A program made the position numbers and the translations under genes. Positions 1 to 13,395 of a stretch of DNA of 64,000 bases are shown in pieces. The stretch's first letter is position 1, and the number at the start of each line of letters is the position of its first letter. The notes beneath the pieces were generated by a model, which ran no database searches, was not told the origin of the DNA, and saw nothing but the letters and a program-made list of their open reading frames with translations. Origin of the DNA: Ficedula albicollis (Eukaryota; Chordata; Aves; Passeriformes; Muscicapidae); the NCBI RefSeq assembly GCF_000247815.1, contig NC_021681.1, positions 23,630,789 to 23,694,788 of the forward strand. Direction: 5' to 3'.

Positions 1-1666
1 TTTTTTCCCCCTCTGCACAGTTTTACACATTTTCTGAAATTGGATTTCCCTTCTCATTTTCTTACTAGCTGTTAGAAGGCCTGTTTTGAATTAACACCTC
101 AGTCACTAGGATGTGTTTGAAAGTAAATGTTCCATAAAAATGTAGGAAGGAAAAATTATTAACCTCCCATAACAAGTGAATTGTCCTGGATCTGGGGGTT
201 ATATTGTAGCCATTACATTATATGAGAGAACAGTCTTAGCTGTGGGGAAAAGGCACAGACATCTGCAGCCTCATACAAGTGACAGAATTAAACACAATGG
301 GAACATAGAGAAACTGGTAAAAGTTATGCTCTTGGATGGCTCAGTGAAACCAAATGTTGCATAACACGTTTGGTTTTTTTTGTTGTTGTTTTTGCAGTGC
401 TTCAGCATTCAAATTAATTAAAGAATCTTCCAGAATGAGGTGCAATGTTGCTTTGGAAATACATTGCTTTAGCAAGCTGAAATGGGCAACTCAGCATCCT
501 TCTGTAAAATCGGTTTGTAGCTTGTACCAATTAGAGTTGCTATGCTGTAAATGAATTTTTTACAAGATCCTTCTTTCAAAAAGCCTTTTTAAAATCATAG
601 GCTCATTAATGCTTTTGCAGGCAGTTCTAGTAGCACACCACTGAAGCACATTTCTGGTTATCAGAGGTTAATAAGAAAGAGGTGATGAAATTTCACACTG
701 ATTTTTTTTTTTTTCAGTTCACAGTGGAGAGGAGTCCAACCATCAGAAGGAAAGAGATTAAAGCCACCATACAGCATTGGATCTACTGCTGTTACAAACA
801 TCATTTCATGGGAGACAGAGCTAAAGATTGGACCCTGAGCTTAAAGGTGGGCTGATTTCTAAGAATTAGAAATGGCATATATTTAGATAATGTAGATGAA
901 GTTGTAATTAAGGAAATAACGTGAACAGCTCGAGTTACAGCAGCCACTTGGAACCTCTTTAGGACAGACAATAAAGCCAAAAGAAGAGGAACACCTCCCC
1001 TGAATTTAACCTGACCTGTGATCAGCACAGTGTCATTTCCAATGAGAAAACAAATTGTAGCCCTCACCATTTTCTTTGCTGATTTGGATCCTTCAATTTG
1101 CTGAAATAAGAACGATTCACATCAACTGAGCATCAGCTCTTGGGGTCTTGTGTTGTCCTTGCCACATTTGAGGTGGAGCACGTGCAGGGCAAAATGTGAT
1201 GGACAAATGCTGCAATTTGAGGTCTGGATCCACAGATGGCTGCTTACCTCAGGTAATTGCAACATTTCAGCAAAGACAGGCTGATCCCATAAAAAGCCAA
1301 GAGGAAAAGGGATGTTCACAAGCATTCCAGCATGGTTCATTCAATGTCTGTTAAGTGACTGCCCACAAATGTTGTGCGAGGAAGCAGAAAAGGAAAGGCC
1401 ACTTGGTCTGGAATGTGCCCAGAGGAACCTGTGCACATGGAAGATGTGCACTGCCTTGGAACTAAGGGAATTTATGACTCCTAAAATGTTGCTTTTTTTA
1501 AAATTATGTGGGTAAAGTATTTTACAGCGCATTCTTGATCATAGCTCTGGGGTTGTCTTTCGCATCTAAGACATTAAGGGCAGATTAGAAATTCTCAAAG
1601 ATGATGTGGTGGCCAGCACTGAGCCTGGAGCTTCTCCTGGTCTTCAAACTACCACGGTGCTGCCCA
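1..1666. repeat. Tandem segmental duplication, copy A (left edge cut by window)
   Basis: This block matches 2424-4174 almost base for base, with an offset of 2423 up to about base 715 and 2508 afterwards. I could spot about seven substitutions, for example at the ATAGGCTC/ATAGACTC and CCACAGATGG/CCACGGATGG positions, which is roughly 0.4 percent divergence. The match starts at base 1, so the copy continues off the window. It ends at GGTGCTGCCCA, after which this copy runs into the C run and the other copy runs into AGCTGAGC. No coding exon is recognised; open frames in both copies are short and unlike any family I know. Confidence 0.93.
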
Positions 1667-2423
<757 letters not shown>

Positions 2424-4174
2424 TTTTTTCCCCCTCTGCACAGTTTTACACATTTTCTGAAATTGGATTTCCCTTCTCATTTTCTTACTAGCTGTTAGAA
2501 GGCCTGTTTTGAATTAACACCTCAGTCACTAGGATGTGTTTGAAAGTAAATGTTCCATAAAAATGTAGGAAGGAAAAATTATTAACCTCCCATAACAAGT
2601 GAATTGTCCTGGATCTGGGGGTTATATTGTAGCCATTACATTATATGAGAGAACAGTCTTAGCTGTGGGGAAAAGGCACAGACATCTGCAGCCTCATACA
2701 AGTGACAGAATTAAACACAATGGGAACATAGAGAAACTGGTAAAAGTTATGCTCTTGGATGGCTCAGTGAAACCAAATGTTGCATAACACGTTTGGTTTT
2801 TTTTGTTGTTGTTTTTGCAGTGCTTCAGCATTCAAATTAATTAAAGAATCTTCCAGAATGAGGTGCAATGTTGCTTTGGAAATACATTGCTTTAGCAAGC
2901 TGAAATGGGCAACTCAGCATCCTTCTGTAAAATCGGTTTGTAGCTTGTACCAATTAGAGTTGCTATGCTGTAAATGAATTTTTTACAAGATCCTTCTTTC
3001 AAAAAGCCTTTTTAAAATCATAGACTCATTAATGCTTTTGCAGGCAGTTCTAGTAGCACACCACTGAAGCACATTTCTGGTTATCAGAGGTTAATAAGAA
3101 AGAGGTGATGAAATTTCACACTGATTTTTTTTTTTTTTTCAGTTCACAGTGGAGAGGAAAACTCTTGTTTTAGTCCAACCATCAGAAGAAAAGAGATTAA
3201 AGCCACCACATTTTTTTTTTTTCAGTTCACAGTGGAGAGGAGTCCAACCATCAGAAGGAAAGAGATTAAAGCCACCATACAGCATTGGATCTACTGCTGT
3301 TACAAACATCATTTCATGGGAGACAGAGCTAAAGATTGGACCCTGAGCTTAAAGGTGGGCTGATTTCTAAGAATTAGAAATTGCATATATTTAGATAATG
3401 TAGATGGAGTTGTAATTAAGGAAATAACGTGAACAGCTCGAGTTACAGCAGCCACTTGGAACCTCTTTAGGACAGACAATAAAGCCAAAAGAAGAGGAAC
3501 ACCTCCCCTGAATTTAACCTGACCTGTGATCAGCACAGTGTCATTTCCAATGAGAAAACAAATTGTAGCCCTCACCATTTTCTTTGCTGATTTGGATCCT
3601 TCAATTTGCTGAAATAAGAACGATTCACATCAACTGAGCATCAGCTCTTGGGGTCCTGTGTTGTGCTTGCCACATTTGAGGTGGAGCACGTGCAGGGCAA
3701 AATGTGATGGACAAATGCTGCAATTTGAGGTCTGGATCCACGGATGGCTGCTTACCTCAGGTAATTGCAACATTTCAGCAAAGACAGGCTGATCCCATAA
3801 AAAGCCAAGAGGAAAAGGGATGTTCACAAGCATTCCAGCATGGTTCATTCAATGTCTGTTAAGTGACTGCCCACAAATGTTGTGCGAGGAAGCAGAAAAG
3901 GAAAGGCCACTTGGTCTGGAATGTGCCCAGAGGAACCTGTGCACATGGAAGATGTGCACTGCCTTGGAACTAAGGGAATTTATGACTCCTAAAATGTTGC
4001 TTTTTTTAAAATTATGTGGGTAAAGTATTTTACAGCGCATTCTTGATCATAGCTCTGGGGTTGTCTTTCGCATCTAAGACATTAAGGGCAGATTAGAAAC
4101 TCTCAAAGATGATGTGGTGGCCAGCACTGAGCCTGGAGCTTCTCCTGGTCTTCAAACTACCACGGTGCTGCCCA
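2424..4174. repeat. Tandem segmental duplication, copy B
   Basis: This is the second copy of the segment at 1-1666, about 85 bases longer because of a local internal duplication at 3140-3240. The copies share every other landmark, including a T run followed by CAGTTCACAGTGGAGAGG. After 4174 the sequence continues into unique DNA. If the repeat unit includes 2044-2423, the unit is at least 2.1 kb. Confidence 0.93.
3125..3290. repeat. 83-bp internal tandem duplication unique to copy B
   Basis: A T run plus CAGTTCACAGTGGAGAGG and CCAACCATCAGAAG occurs twice, at 3140 and 3223, an offset of 83. Copy A has it once, at 715. The first unit has extra bases (AAACTCTTGTTTT) after GAGAGG. The change therefore post-dates the larger duplication or differs between haplotypes. 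Confidence 0.85.
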
Positions 4175-7100
4175 AGCTGAGCTGACTGACCAAAGGGTGA
4201 ATTTTAGAGAACACTCTTGGGTTTTCATTCACAGAAAGGAGCTTTCACTTGGCATTTGGATGGTTTTAATGAATTCTTCCCCTGGAACAGTGTGTGCTCC
4301 ATGCAGGAGCTTTCAGGGACTCTGCTCCACCTTCAGACTGTTGGAAAGGTGACATGAACTCACTGCCCAGGTTCTTCTCACCAAGATTTTTGTAAAGGTT
4401 AAGCTGAGAATTGCCACACTTGAGTGGCAGAGGCCTTAAGGAAAATTTATCTCACTAGACAGTTACAAGTTGAATATTTACATCTAAACTTGACATGAGC
4501 TTCCTTCACTGGCTGACAGAGAGGCTCATCAATGTGAAATTTATGTTTGTTTTCCTCTGACTATGTAGGCACCTAAGCAGAATCAGACCTTCAGCCTCTT
4601 TGAACCTCAGCACTACTCTGTAAAACTTTGACTTTTTTGTTTTAATCTGAATTTTTACATTGTTTTTATTTATTGTTTAAATAATTCTTTGCTAAAACGC
4701 CATCCTCATCCATTTGTGATCATTCCAGTGGAATTATGGTTCTATGCAATCCTCTATTTCTTTTTTACTGCTCTTGACCTGCTTACCTGAAAGGCATTAA
4801 CTAATTCTTCATCTGCTGGAAGCTCATTAGCATGACAAATACAAGAACAAGAAACCTTGCAGTGGTATCACAGAGGAATTCAGCTTTTGATTATTCCTGA
4901 GTAGTTTCAAGCACTTCCATATTTCCAGGATGAGGGAAGTAAGAACCAGTGCTCCTCAGCACTTCTCACACACTTTTTGTGTGGAATCCTTCCCTATCTC
5001 CACTTGATGATTTGAAGATGAGATCTGGTATAAAAATTTGGAATATTTTACATTAATGCCAGTGCTTGCACGAGTGCATTGAGTAAATCTTAGCTCTGGG
5101 AAAGGTCTTCATGTCTCTCTTCTGAGAAATGACATCCCAGAAACCAGACCTCTCAGTCTTCCTGACTGAAGGAATTACTTTAATCTTTTTTTTCCTCTCA
5201 ATGCCTCTCACTATCAGTGTGCCATTCAGGAGTGATAAAATGGGAGAGCAGCACACTTCTGGCCCCTTCTCAGCCCAGCAGCTGCTGTGATCTCTCTTGC
5301 TTTATCTGCTTGGAGTGAACATTTATTTCAGTGCATTCTTAAGGAATTTGGCTGTGGCTGAGGGTGCTCGAGCTCAGTCACTCCTCGTGTTCATGCAGAG
5401 ATGAGCTCCTCTTTCTGCGTCACTGGCACTGCTGTCCTGGGTGCCCCAAACGTGGAAATATGAAAAGTTTAGGACTTGAAAACTTTGTGCTCTGCCCTGC
5501 TCAGGACTCAGAGCCAGCACAGGGCTCATTTTTCTGAGCTGCAATTTCGTTTCTTCACCATCTATGGAGTTTTTGAGCTTCCTGAAAACCATCCCAGGCT
5601 CCCCAGCACTGGTGTGCAATGCTCCACGAGGCTATGGAATAATCTTTCTTGAAGCTGAATGAGGCAGTGTGCATCAAAGCAAGCAGGACTTTGTGAATCA
5701 TTGCAATCTCTGCCTTGCACAAACCAGCCCAGCCACCAGCCTTAACAGGATTCCATTTCTATCAAACCACTTCAGCTTTCCTGCATTGCTTGGGCAACAT
5801 TTAGAGACTATCCCTAGCAGAGAATGAGTTACATAAACTTCAGGGGATATTTGCTGTTTGTATTCCACAGCCATCACTCTCAGAGCTGCAGTTGTTAGTT
5901 TTAACAGGTACAGTTTCTAAAATTGTTCCTTGAAAGCCCTGACTAAGCCCCCCTCATGCAACACTTTTGAAAAGAAAACTCAACCCATGGAATCCATAAG
6001 GGCACCACGGAGTTGTTTTTCTAATGAACCAGAATTACAAGTCCTCAGGGGCAGAAAATGAGCACAAAATGTCTTGAAAGAATTTCACCGTGTGGGTGAA
6101 ATTGAAAATAATTTATTTATGTGTGAATATGCACCATGTTGGACTGGGGTTGTTGTAATTCCAGAGTAACAGCACAAATTTATGAGGAAAAACCAAAGTG
6201 TATAGCCATGCTGTACTGTATGCTACGTGTAAAAAAGCATAAAAATTCAATTTTAAAGAACATCTTACCCATGTTCTGCCCATTTGCTCTCTAATCAGTG
6301 TCCAGTGTCATTTATCTTCATTCACTGAAATTGGCTGAACAACAGGACATTGCTCATCCCTATCTTTTTGGCAATCTCTGACAATGTTCATTATTGTCTG
6401 CCTTTCATCGTGTCACCACTTGGAGCTGACACTGTTTATCTTTGCTCACCCTGCCTTTATCTGGTGATTGTTGGGTAAAATCATCAGTCTGGGGTCACTC
6501 CTTCCCTCTTGGCCATCACCAGCTGACAGAGTTCACTTCTGCTGGGTCAGTGGCATCAGTCAGTGCTTAAAGGAATAAGAAAATCTTCCTTGGATGTTCC
6601 AGAAATTTAAACAGGAATGTCAGACTCACCAAAGTGCTCATTGTTCTGTCCCAAAGAAAAAAGATGAGCTAAGGTTTGAGGTTTCAAAGAACTCATTAAT
6701 TTGTTAATTGAGGACTGTGGAAAAACCAAATCAAACCAAAAACCTCCTGTATCTTATATGAAACAAGCACAGATATGTGTTTCCTTCTCTCTGGACTTTC
6801 AATGTTTTGTATAATTTTTGTTATGCTATTGCATCTATTAGTGGGATCTTATTTTAAACTAATTTTTAAAAGTCAAGATTGTTCCTACAGAATCTACAGT
6901 CTAGAATGTCTAGAATGTGATTTTGCTTGCTTTTAAACCTTGCTTTTGTCTTGTTGTTTTTTTGGCAACTTCTTTGGTTTCCTTTCCTTAAAGATTGAAT
7001 GTTGCCAATTCCTTGGAAAAAGCCTTGATTTAGGAGTGTTCAGACAGGGTTTTATGTCTTCAAAGTACTTTGGAATTACTTTGTATTGGTTGCAGGATGG

Positions 7101-7300
7101 CTGTTGTCAGCTGAGAAAGACCTGGGGGTTGATTCATTTGAGAAACGCCCTTGTTTTGTTATATAAGTAAAAATTATATATAGCAGATCATATGGAGCTT
7201 AAACAAATTGCATATGCAAGTGGAAAACACCTGCTGCCAGTCTTCTTTGGAAGAGATTCCTAGCCCAAACCCAAGCCAGAGCCCTGACATATTTAACCAC
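4175..7300. other. AT-rich sequence without recognisable genes
   Basis: I see no transposon tail, RNA gene or supported exon in this stretch. Open frames are short and have no recognisable family character. There are scattered T and A runs only. It is consistent with intergenic or deep intronic DNA. Confidence 0.6.
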
Positions 7301-7700
7301 CACCAAAGAAGTGCTGGATGTGGGTAAACCTACTGTTGGAGAGTTGAGCTGTGTCTTGGCGAGGTGACGCCGCCGCCCGTCGTTAAAAACCCGAATCACG
7401 GAAAACTGAAAGTTCCTGGTTGGCATCCAGCTCCCCCCCTCAGAATTGTCAGAGGAGTGCTAAATGAAGAGGCTCCAAAAATCCTGGAGCTGCAGACTGT
7501 GCCTTGCCTGTGCAGAACAAAGCCTGGCTGACCTCCATTTCTTTGGGGTTGCTCCGAAGATGGAGTTGATGACAAGTCACAAAGCCTGAGCTCTGTTAAC
7601 AGCTTGGTGTGCCTTGAAACCATGACAAACAGTGTCAGCAACTTCATCTCAGCCACTCTGCCACGTAAAATAACTTCTCTTGATGTGGAATAAAGCAGAG
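7301..7700. other. Small CpG-bearing patch in AT-rich sequence
   Basis: Around 7358-7400 there is a compact cluster of CG dinucleotides (GACGCCGCCGCCCGTCG and AACCCGAATCACGG), rare in this CpG-poor window. It is far too small for a CpG island. I see no TATA, exon or repeat signature linked to it. Confidence 0.4.
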
Positions 7701-10529
7701 CACAAAGCCAGTGTTAAGGAGCTTATGAGTGTCACCCTTTTAAAAGGTGGCGTGTGACAATTTGAGCTTTATTATAATTTGCTTGAGCATTATTTAACAC
7801 AGAATAATACAAGTATCACGACTTGAGCTGTCTGTACAGTTTTTGTTGTAATTTTTTTTAAATGTGCATATCAGAAATATAGGCCAAAAATTTCATCTCC
7901 AGAAATAAAGGAGCTTTTTGGGGAGGTTTATGTACACTTTATACTTTCTACAGACTTTGAATTCTTTACATGCCATTCTAAATATAGCTAAGCAGCCTTG
8001 GAAGAAGGGGAAGTAATGACTAGACTTGATTGTGTTTCAAATGTCAGATGCCTTTTCTTATCTACAGTTAGATAGTGTTCATACTGTTGATTTGTTCTGT
8101 ACCAGCTCTGAACAGTTGGTAGAAAATTTAGTGTTTGAGATGCCAAAAACATTTATTTTCTTAAGGAAAAAAATAAATTGTAAAGATCTCATCTACAAAT
8201 GCCTATACAAATATATAACCAATCTCTAGTTTCATTCAAGAGAGCAAGATTTTTATTGAAGGTAAGAACACATATTCCATAATACAAATTCTTTGATTTA
8301 ACTCTTGGCTGTGTTTGAACAGTGATTTTAGAGACTCAATCCAAATTCATGCAAGTGGTGAAAAATGAATCAATTTGCTTCTTATTTACAAACTTCAAGG
8401 TGGGCATCATATCTCTTTTTGGAGCCATTCTGTAATTTTTTTTAGCAGAACTGACTGCTTTGCTGAATGATGCAGACACTACTCCTGCTTGTGGTGCAAC
8501 ATTTGCTAAATCCTTACTTTAATTCCTGAAATAGCTGGAGTTACCACTTTAATTGCTGTATTTCTGCATAATAATAAATATATTATCATGTTCTGCAAGC
8601 AGCAAGTGTATAGAATGTAAAAGGAAAAAAATATTTAGATGTCAGGAAATTTTCTTGAAGTTGCTCCACATACTTGTGTTGACACTGATATGTCACTGAA
8701 GTGAGAAGACTGTACTTGATAGTGAAATAAGTTTGATTCTTCCCCTGCTGTCTGTAAATTAGTGTTTGATCCCAAACCTCTTCAAGTCAGTGATGGCTTT
8801 TGTCTTCCTTTGCCTGGAATTACACCCAGCTAAAGAAGCCTTTAATTGATGTAAAAAATTTAAAATGCTCATTTTTGAAAAGCACAGGTGGTAGCAGAGA
8901 AAAAATTGTAGCAGTATATAAAGAAATTAGAGCAGTTTTTCCATTATTTCTTCCAACTCGGTTTTGTTGCAATAATTCTTTACCATCTGGTTCTTGTTAG
9001 TAGCATTTTTTTCCTTTTTCCCCCCTTTTCCTTACTACTCCAGCATCTGCATGACTGTGGAATGTTGTTGCCATAGTGAATGTTGTCTGACATCAAGGGG
9101 CTGACAGTCAGGAGGAGTTATGAAACTAAATGATGTGCTGTTCATATCATTCATCACAACAATTATTGGTGTGGAAGCATGATGGGATGTGCAGGAATTC
9201 TGCTTGTAAAGTGAAAATAACTCCTCCCCTTTGTTTTAAGCTAAAAAAAATCATTTTGTGCTATAACTGTGTATATGTATTTAATGAAGAAAAGCAGATT
9301 TTTTAAACATTTCTTCTGCTGAATTTTCAGAATCCTTTCCTTCATTCTGTCATGCTGCTCCAGTTAAAGTGTGCAAGTGAGGGTTTAATTAGCAGACAGC
9401 ACCAGGCCACTTGTGACAATTGATATTTATTAGCTGAGGAATGGCAGGAGGCACAGAGAAGGTTTCCATCCCTCTGGGGACCCAGTCCAGCTCTTAGCTA
9501 GGAAAACTGGGAGAAAAAGTGGTGCTTAGTTTTGAATCCCTTACCTGGACTGCTCCAGCTACCTGTGGGTTTAATATTGAATCCCAGGACAAACTTCTTT
9601 TTTGTCCTGCAGAACAGGACTGATGTTGGAGGACTGGAAAGGGATAAATATTCCTTAAATGCTCATCACATGAAGGGATAGACAGGGAGGCATTCCAGGC
9701 TCTTCTGTGGAAGGGGGAAATCTCATCATTTTCATTCAGCATTGCAGCTTACTGTACCTGCCCTTTATTCCTGTATTTAGGAAGGTTTTAGGCAGCTATT
9801 TCTGTAAAGAAACCTGATTCTAGTCTCACTTCTCATCTTCTGTCATTATTCAGTGCATAAAAGAAATCAGCAGGTATGGTTTGCATCAGTATTAGTCATT
9901 TAGGAAGAAGGAACACAAAGAATGCAGGAAGAAAACAGAAAAAGGATTTATTTTCTTTCTGCCTTCCTTCAAAATAATAGATCTGCAAGCTTCCCAGCCT
10001 TTGAAGTCCATATTTTATGATGTTCCTAAAGCTAATTCACTGGAACATTATGCAGATCCCATGATTACAAATGTTAGTAGGGCTCCACTCTCTCCTTAAG
10101 TTACTGATTAGTTGTTAATTTTTGAGTAAAGTGGAAATACCAACCTGTGATGTTGACAGATCTTAGTCCTCAGTTTGCCTGTGCATACAGTAAAATCTTC
10201 TTTGGTTGTGTTTGATCAGTTCACATTAGTGCCTCGAAACAATCAATATCACACTGTGTTTAAAATTATCTTTTAAGGGACACAGAGTATTCAGATGGAA
10301 AAAAAAAAATCTCAAGAGACCAGCATGAAACTAATAAGATTTACTAATAGCTTTTGCTTTCATAATTTGCAGGGAAAGCAAAGAGTAAATTCTGAATAGT
10401 TGGATTCTTAATTGGATATTGATCTAAACAAATATTCTCTTTCTAAGTACCTGTTAAAATCAGTTACTGCTATTTGGGAGGACACATTATATTTATCCTG
10501 ATTTCTGGAGCAGTGCTGCTGCTGTTCTG
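7701..10529. other. AT-rich sequence without recognisable genes
   Basis: No transposable element tail, tandem array or RNA gene is visible. Short open frames at 8026-8229 and 8800-9000 are AT-rich and look like chance. Nothing further can be supported. Confidence 0.55.
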
Positions 10530-10790
10530 AGTTGTATAAAGATGCATTAGCTGAGCACTTTTAATAGACCTATTAAATTCACTTTGCTTTGATTTACTCA
10601 GTGGTCGAGTGGAGGCTGAGTATTGTATACAGCTGCAGGAAGAGGAGTACTGAAAATAATGTAATGATCATCATTTCTGCTACTATTAATTTAGTTAATT
10701 TGCATGGAGCTGCACTTTATGGAGCATTTGTGCTGTATCTACTTTTAAACATGTGGCTTATATGTGGCTTAATTGTATTTACAACCCACT
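10530..10790. promoter_or_regulatory. Candidate conserved noncoding element
   Basis: The block is single copy and rich in homeodomain and POU-type cores: GTAATGATCATCATT, CTATTAATTTAGTTAATTTG and TTTGCATGG. It also has E-box-like CAGCTG near 10630. This style is typical of deeply conserved vertebrate enhancers, but the call is pattern recognition only, because no alignment was possible. Confidence 0.22.
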
Positions 10791-10795
10791 TTTGC

Positions 10796-10931
10796 TGAAA
10801 GATCCTACTTTCAGTGCTGTTTTCTGAGTGGGATTTTGTTTGCTTGCTTTCTTGGTTTTCCTCTGAAAGATCCTACTTTCAGTGCTGTTTTCTGGGTTGG
10901 ATTTTGTTTGCTTGCTTTCTTGGTTTTCCCT
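10796..10931. repeat. Tandem pair of 68-bp units
   Basis: TGAAAGATCCTACTTTCAGT starts at 10796 and again at 10864. The two units are adjacent and differ by only a few bases (GAGTGGGA against GGGTTGGA). Low divergence points to a young duplication. Confidence 0.92.
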
Positions 10932-11094
10932 GCTGTAGTGAGACAACACAGCATTATTCCAGAAGTTGTAGATCATTCTTTTTCTAGACAGACTCTCTTC
11001 AAGTTAAAATAGTGTAACCACACAGGCAGAGCTGTGAAAATATACCAGTGGCCTTTTGTTCCTCACTTTGCCAAGTTTCTTCACATTTAAAGCA

Positions 11095-11250
11095 ACAAAA
11101 CCCCCCAAAACCCCAAACCAAACCCACGAAACCATTGAATTACAGAGATTATCACACCCTGCAGAACTCCCACCCTGCAGAAATCACATCCTGCAGAAAT
11201 CACATCCATCACGCCCTGCAGAACTCCCACCCTGCAGAAATCACGCCCTT
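11095..11250. repeat. CTGCAG-based degenerate minisatellite with C/A-rich lead
   Basis: After a C/A-rich stretch (AAAACCCCCCAAAACCCC), units of the form CCTGCAGAACTCCCAC and CCTGCAGAAATCACAT repeat about six times from 11158 to 11250, roughly 15-16 bases each with irregular spacing. The opposite strand has an open frame across it only because the unit lacks stops. Confidence 0.8.
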
Positions 11251-12529
11251 CAGCCGGCCAGCAGCACCAAGGACAGCTCCTGCCCCATTCCATCCGCATC
11301 CCCAGAAAAAGCTGGGAATGTGTTCCCATCTCCCACCCTGAGCCAGGCGTTGATGGCTTCTGGTGCCATCCCAGTTTGTCAGGAGGCAGAGTCCAATGGA
11401 TCTTCACAAAGGCAACATCAAACCAGAGCTGTTGGTTTAAAAAAATCTCAGTGATTTTCTGTGATACTCGCATTTTAGAACAAATACACTGAAACATGGG
11501 AGGAGGACAGAGCTGCATTTTGAGGTGGTTGTGGGTTGGTTTTGGCTTTTTTGCTGCAATATATTATTCTGTTTGTGACTAAGATGAAGAAATACCTTTG
11601 TTCCAGCAATGCTATTCTGTGGGGATTTTTTGTTCCAATCACAGATTTTTTTTACATGATATTTATATTTAGCCTAAAATATTGAGACTTGAACAGACTG
11701 TACAGATTTCAGAGCTATGTCTATATCTGTCTTATTTATTTGTCCTTTAAACAAATGTTTTCATAAAAAAACAGGAACTTGAAAATACCAGCAGTGACAG
11801 TGACTGGAATTAGACTGACAAGTTTGGAAAGACCTGAAGAGATCATTTGTTCTGTCTTCCCATTTTCTGCATAATTATCCTTTTCTGTGTGGGCTTTTGT
11901 TTTTCTTTTGTCCTAACTATTTCTTGAGGAAACCTTCCATATTTTTCTGTTTTTTCTATTTTTTCTTTTTATTTTTTAGCTATTTAAAAAATACTTTTGA
12001 AATTCAGAGGTTTTTTTATTATTATTTTATAAATGAGACTTTCCTTTGACTTGTAAGGAGAGAATTTGTAATGCCAAAGAATGGACCAGAACAAAAGTAT
12101 TTTGGAGTTCCGGGTCCATCTACAGGTAAAATAATTTTGATATTTTATATAGTGAGCCACATGGCATTAAAGAGCTCTTGACATGTCTATTGCCCAGATA
12201 AACCCAGTATGGCTAAACCCAGTGGAATTCCAGCAGGTCATAGTGTCGGCAGTTTTGGCTGTCAATATTTTAATAATTTTATTCTCTCCAGAACCAGCTC
12301 TGATATAAAATTATTTTCTTACCAAACTTTCCCCAGGAAAATTTTCAGTTTTTGGGAGCCATGACCCATGAGGAGGGACTGGAGCTCCATTTCCAAGCAG
12401 TGGGAAGGGCAGGTTGGCAAGAAAAGACAAAAAAGCAGCATGAAGAATGTTTCCAATAATGGTTTTGGCTATTTGCCTGGCTCCAGTAGTGACTCACTTT
12501 CTAAGGAAAATTGATCTGTTTTCCTCCTG
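11251..12529. other. Sequence without a recognised gene; T-rich patch
   Basis: A moderately GC-rich patch at 11250-11410 grades into T-rich sequence at 11870-12050. A short open segment ending in CTACAGGTAAAATA near 12126 has a splice-donor look but no recognised protein. I do not annotate an exon. Confidence 0.4.
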
Positions 12530-12765
12530 ATTTCAGCTGAGATAGAGTTAATTTATCCTATTATTATTGCTATAATTATTATTACTATTATAATTATTAG
12601 ATTTTATTTTATTTCAGTTATTAAACTGTTAACTCAACCCAGACATTTTACCTTTACCTGATTCCTCCACATTCCCTGGAGGGGAGGGGGGGAGTGAGGG
12701 AATCTCAATGTGGTTCTTGGTTGTTTGTAGAAACACTAAACAAGTTTAAGCCACAGTGACATGTC
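12530..12765 (+). mobile_element. Degenerate endogenous retrovirus LTR fragment
   Basis: The left end has GCTGAGATAGAGTTAATTT, close to the recurrent start of a common avian ERV LTR family (GCTGGGATAGAGTTAATTTTC). The right part has TTATTAAACTGTTAACTCAACCC, a purine-rich GGAGGGGAGGGGGGAGTGAGGG block, and GTTTAAGCCACAGTGACA, which parallel the family's 3' end (AGTGAG, then GGTTAAACCACGACA). The middle is replaced or shortened by a TTATTA-rich stretch. Family similarity is recalled, not computed. No gag, pol or env sequence is seen nearby, so this is at most a solo LTR remnant. Confidence 0.5.
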
Positions 12766-12901
12766 TAAACAAGTCCAGGCCTTGCTCTGTATCATATGTA
12801 CCAGCCAAGCTATATTTAGCTGTTTGCCACACTGACGTGTCTGAACAAGTCCAGGCCGTGGTCTGTATCATATGCACCAGCCAAACTATATTTAGCTGTT
12901 T
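12750..12901. repeat. Tandem pair of 76-bp units
   Basis: GCCACAGTGACATGTCTAAA at 12750 recurs at 12826 as GCCACACTGACGTGTCTGAA. The units carry AACAAGTCCAGGCC and a CAGCCAA(G/A)CTATATTTAGCTG ending. They differ at roughly six positions, so this pair is older than the large duplications elsewhere. It overlaps the 3' end of the LTR-like fragment. Confidence 0.9.
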
Positions 12902-13395
12902 TTCTCCATATTTTTCTGCTTAGTTGTTTTTTAACATATTTTGCTGTTTCTTCACACACTTGGCTGTTTTTCTGTATATTTCTTAGTTTAGACCAATGTT
13001 TATAACAGGTGAACCAGATGAGCCATTTTTAGGTGTTTTTTCTGCAACTTGTTGAGCCCCTTCAAGGCCACTGAAGCATAAATTGTGCTAAATCAGAAAA
13101 AAAAAAAAAAGCTAAAAACCGGAATACGAAGGTTAAAAAACCAAAGATAAAAGTAGACAGTAAAGTTCTGAACAACCACCAATCATTGTACCTGAAAGCT
13201 TGTGCAAAAAAAAAATAAAAAATAAACAGCATAAAAGGACCAAACAAAAAATGTGTAATCACTTCAAAAAAGTAATCTTAAAATGTATAATTAGAACTAA
13301 AAAGTGAACAATAAATCAGCTTCTGCATAATCATATTAATTTACTGTCCAGAAGTCCTGTTTCTCCCACAGTTGCTGAATGTGTTTAACCATGAG
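12902..13395. other. A- and T-rich sequence, possibly further ERV-derived
   Basis: The block starts with repeated T-rich GCTGTTTTTC-like phrases that look like decayed copies of the end of the 76-bp unit. An A-run-rich stretch follows at 13098-13230, with CCACCAATCATTGTACC and CATAAAAGGACC that could be a CCAAT-like and TATA-like pair. The LTR origin is a guess, since no termini are found. Confidence 0.25.

Noticed and set aside
590..640. AAAATCATAG(G/A)CTCATTAATG as a possible antisense CR1 tail in both duplicated copies
   Set aside because: Only about 20 bases resemble CR1, and the following sequence does not continue the element.
12055..12126. Exon-like segment with an AG acceptor-like start and CTACAGGTAAAATA donor-like end
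   Set aside because: Two frames are open over about 70 bases, but neither peptide belongs to a family I recognise, and such splice-like signals occur by chance.
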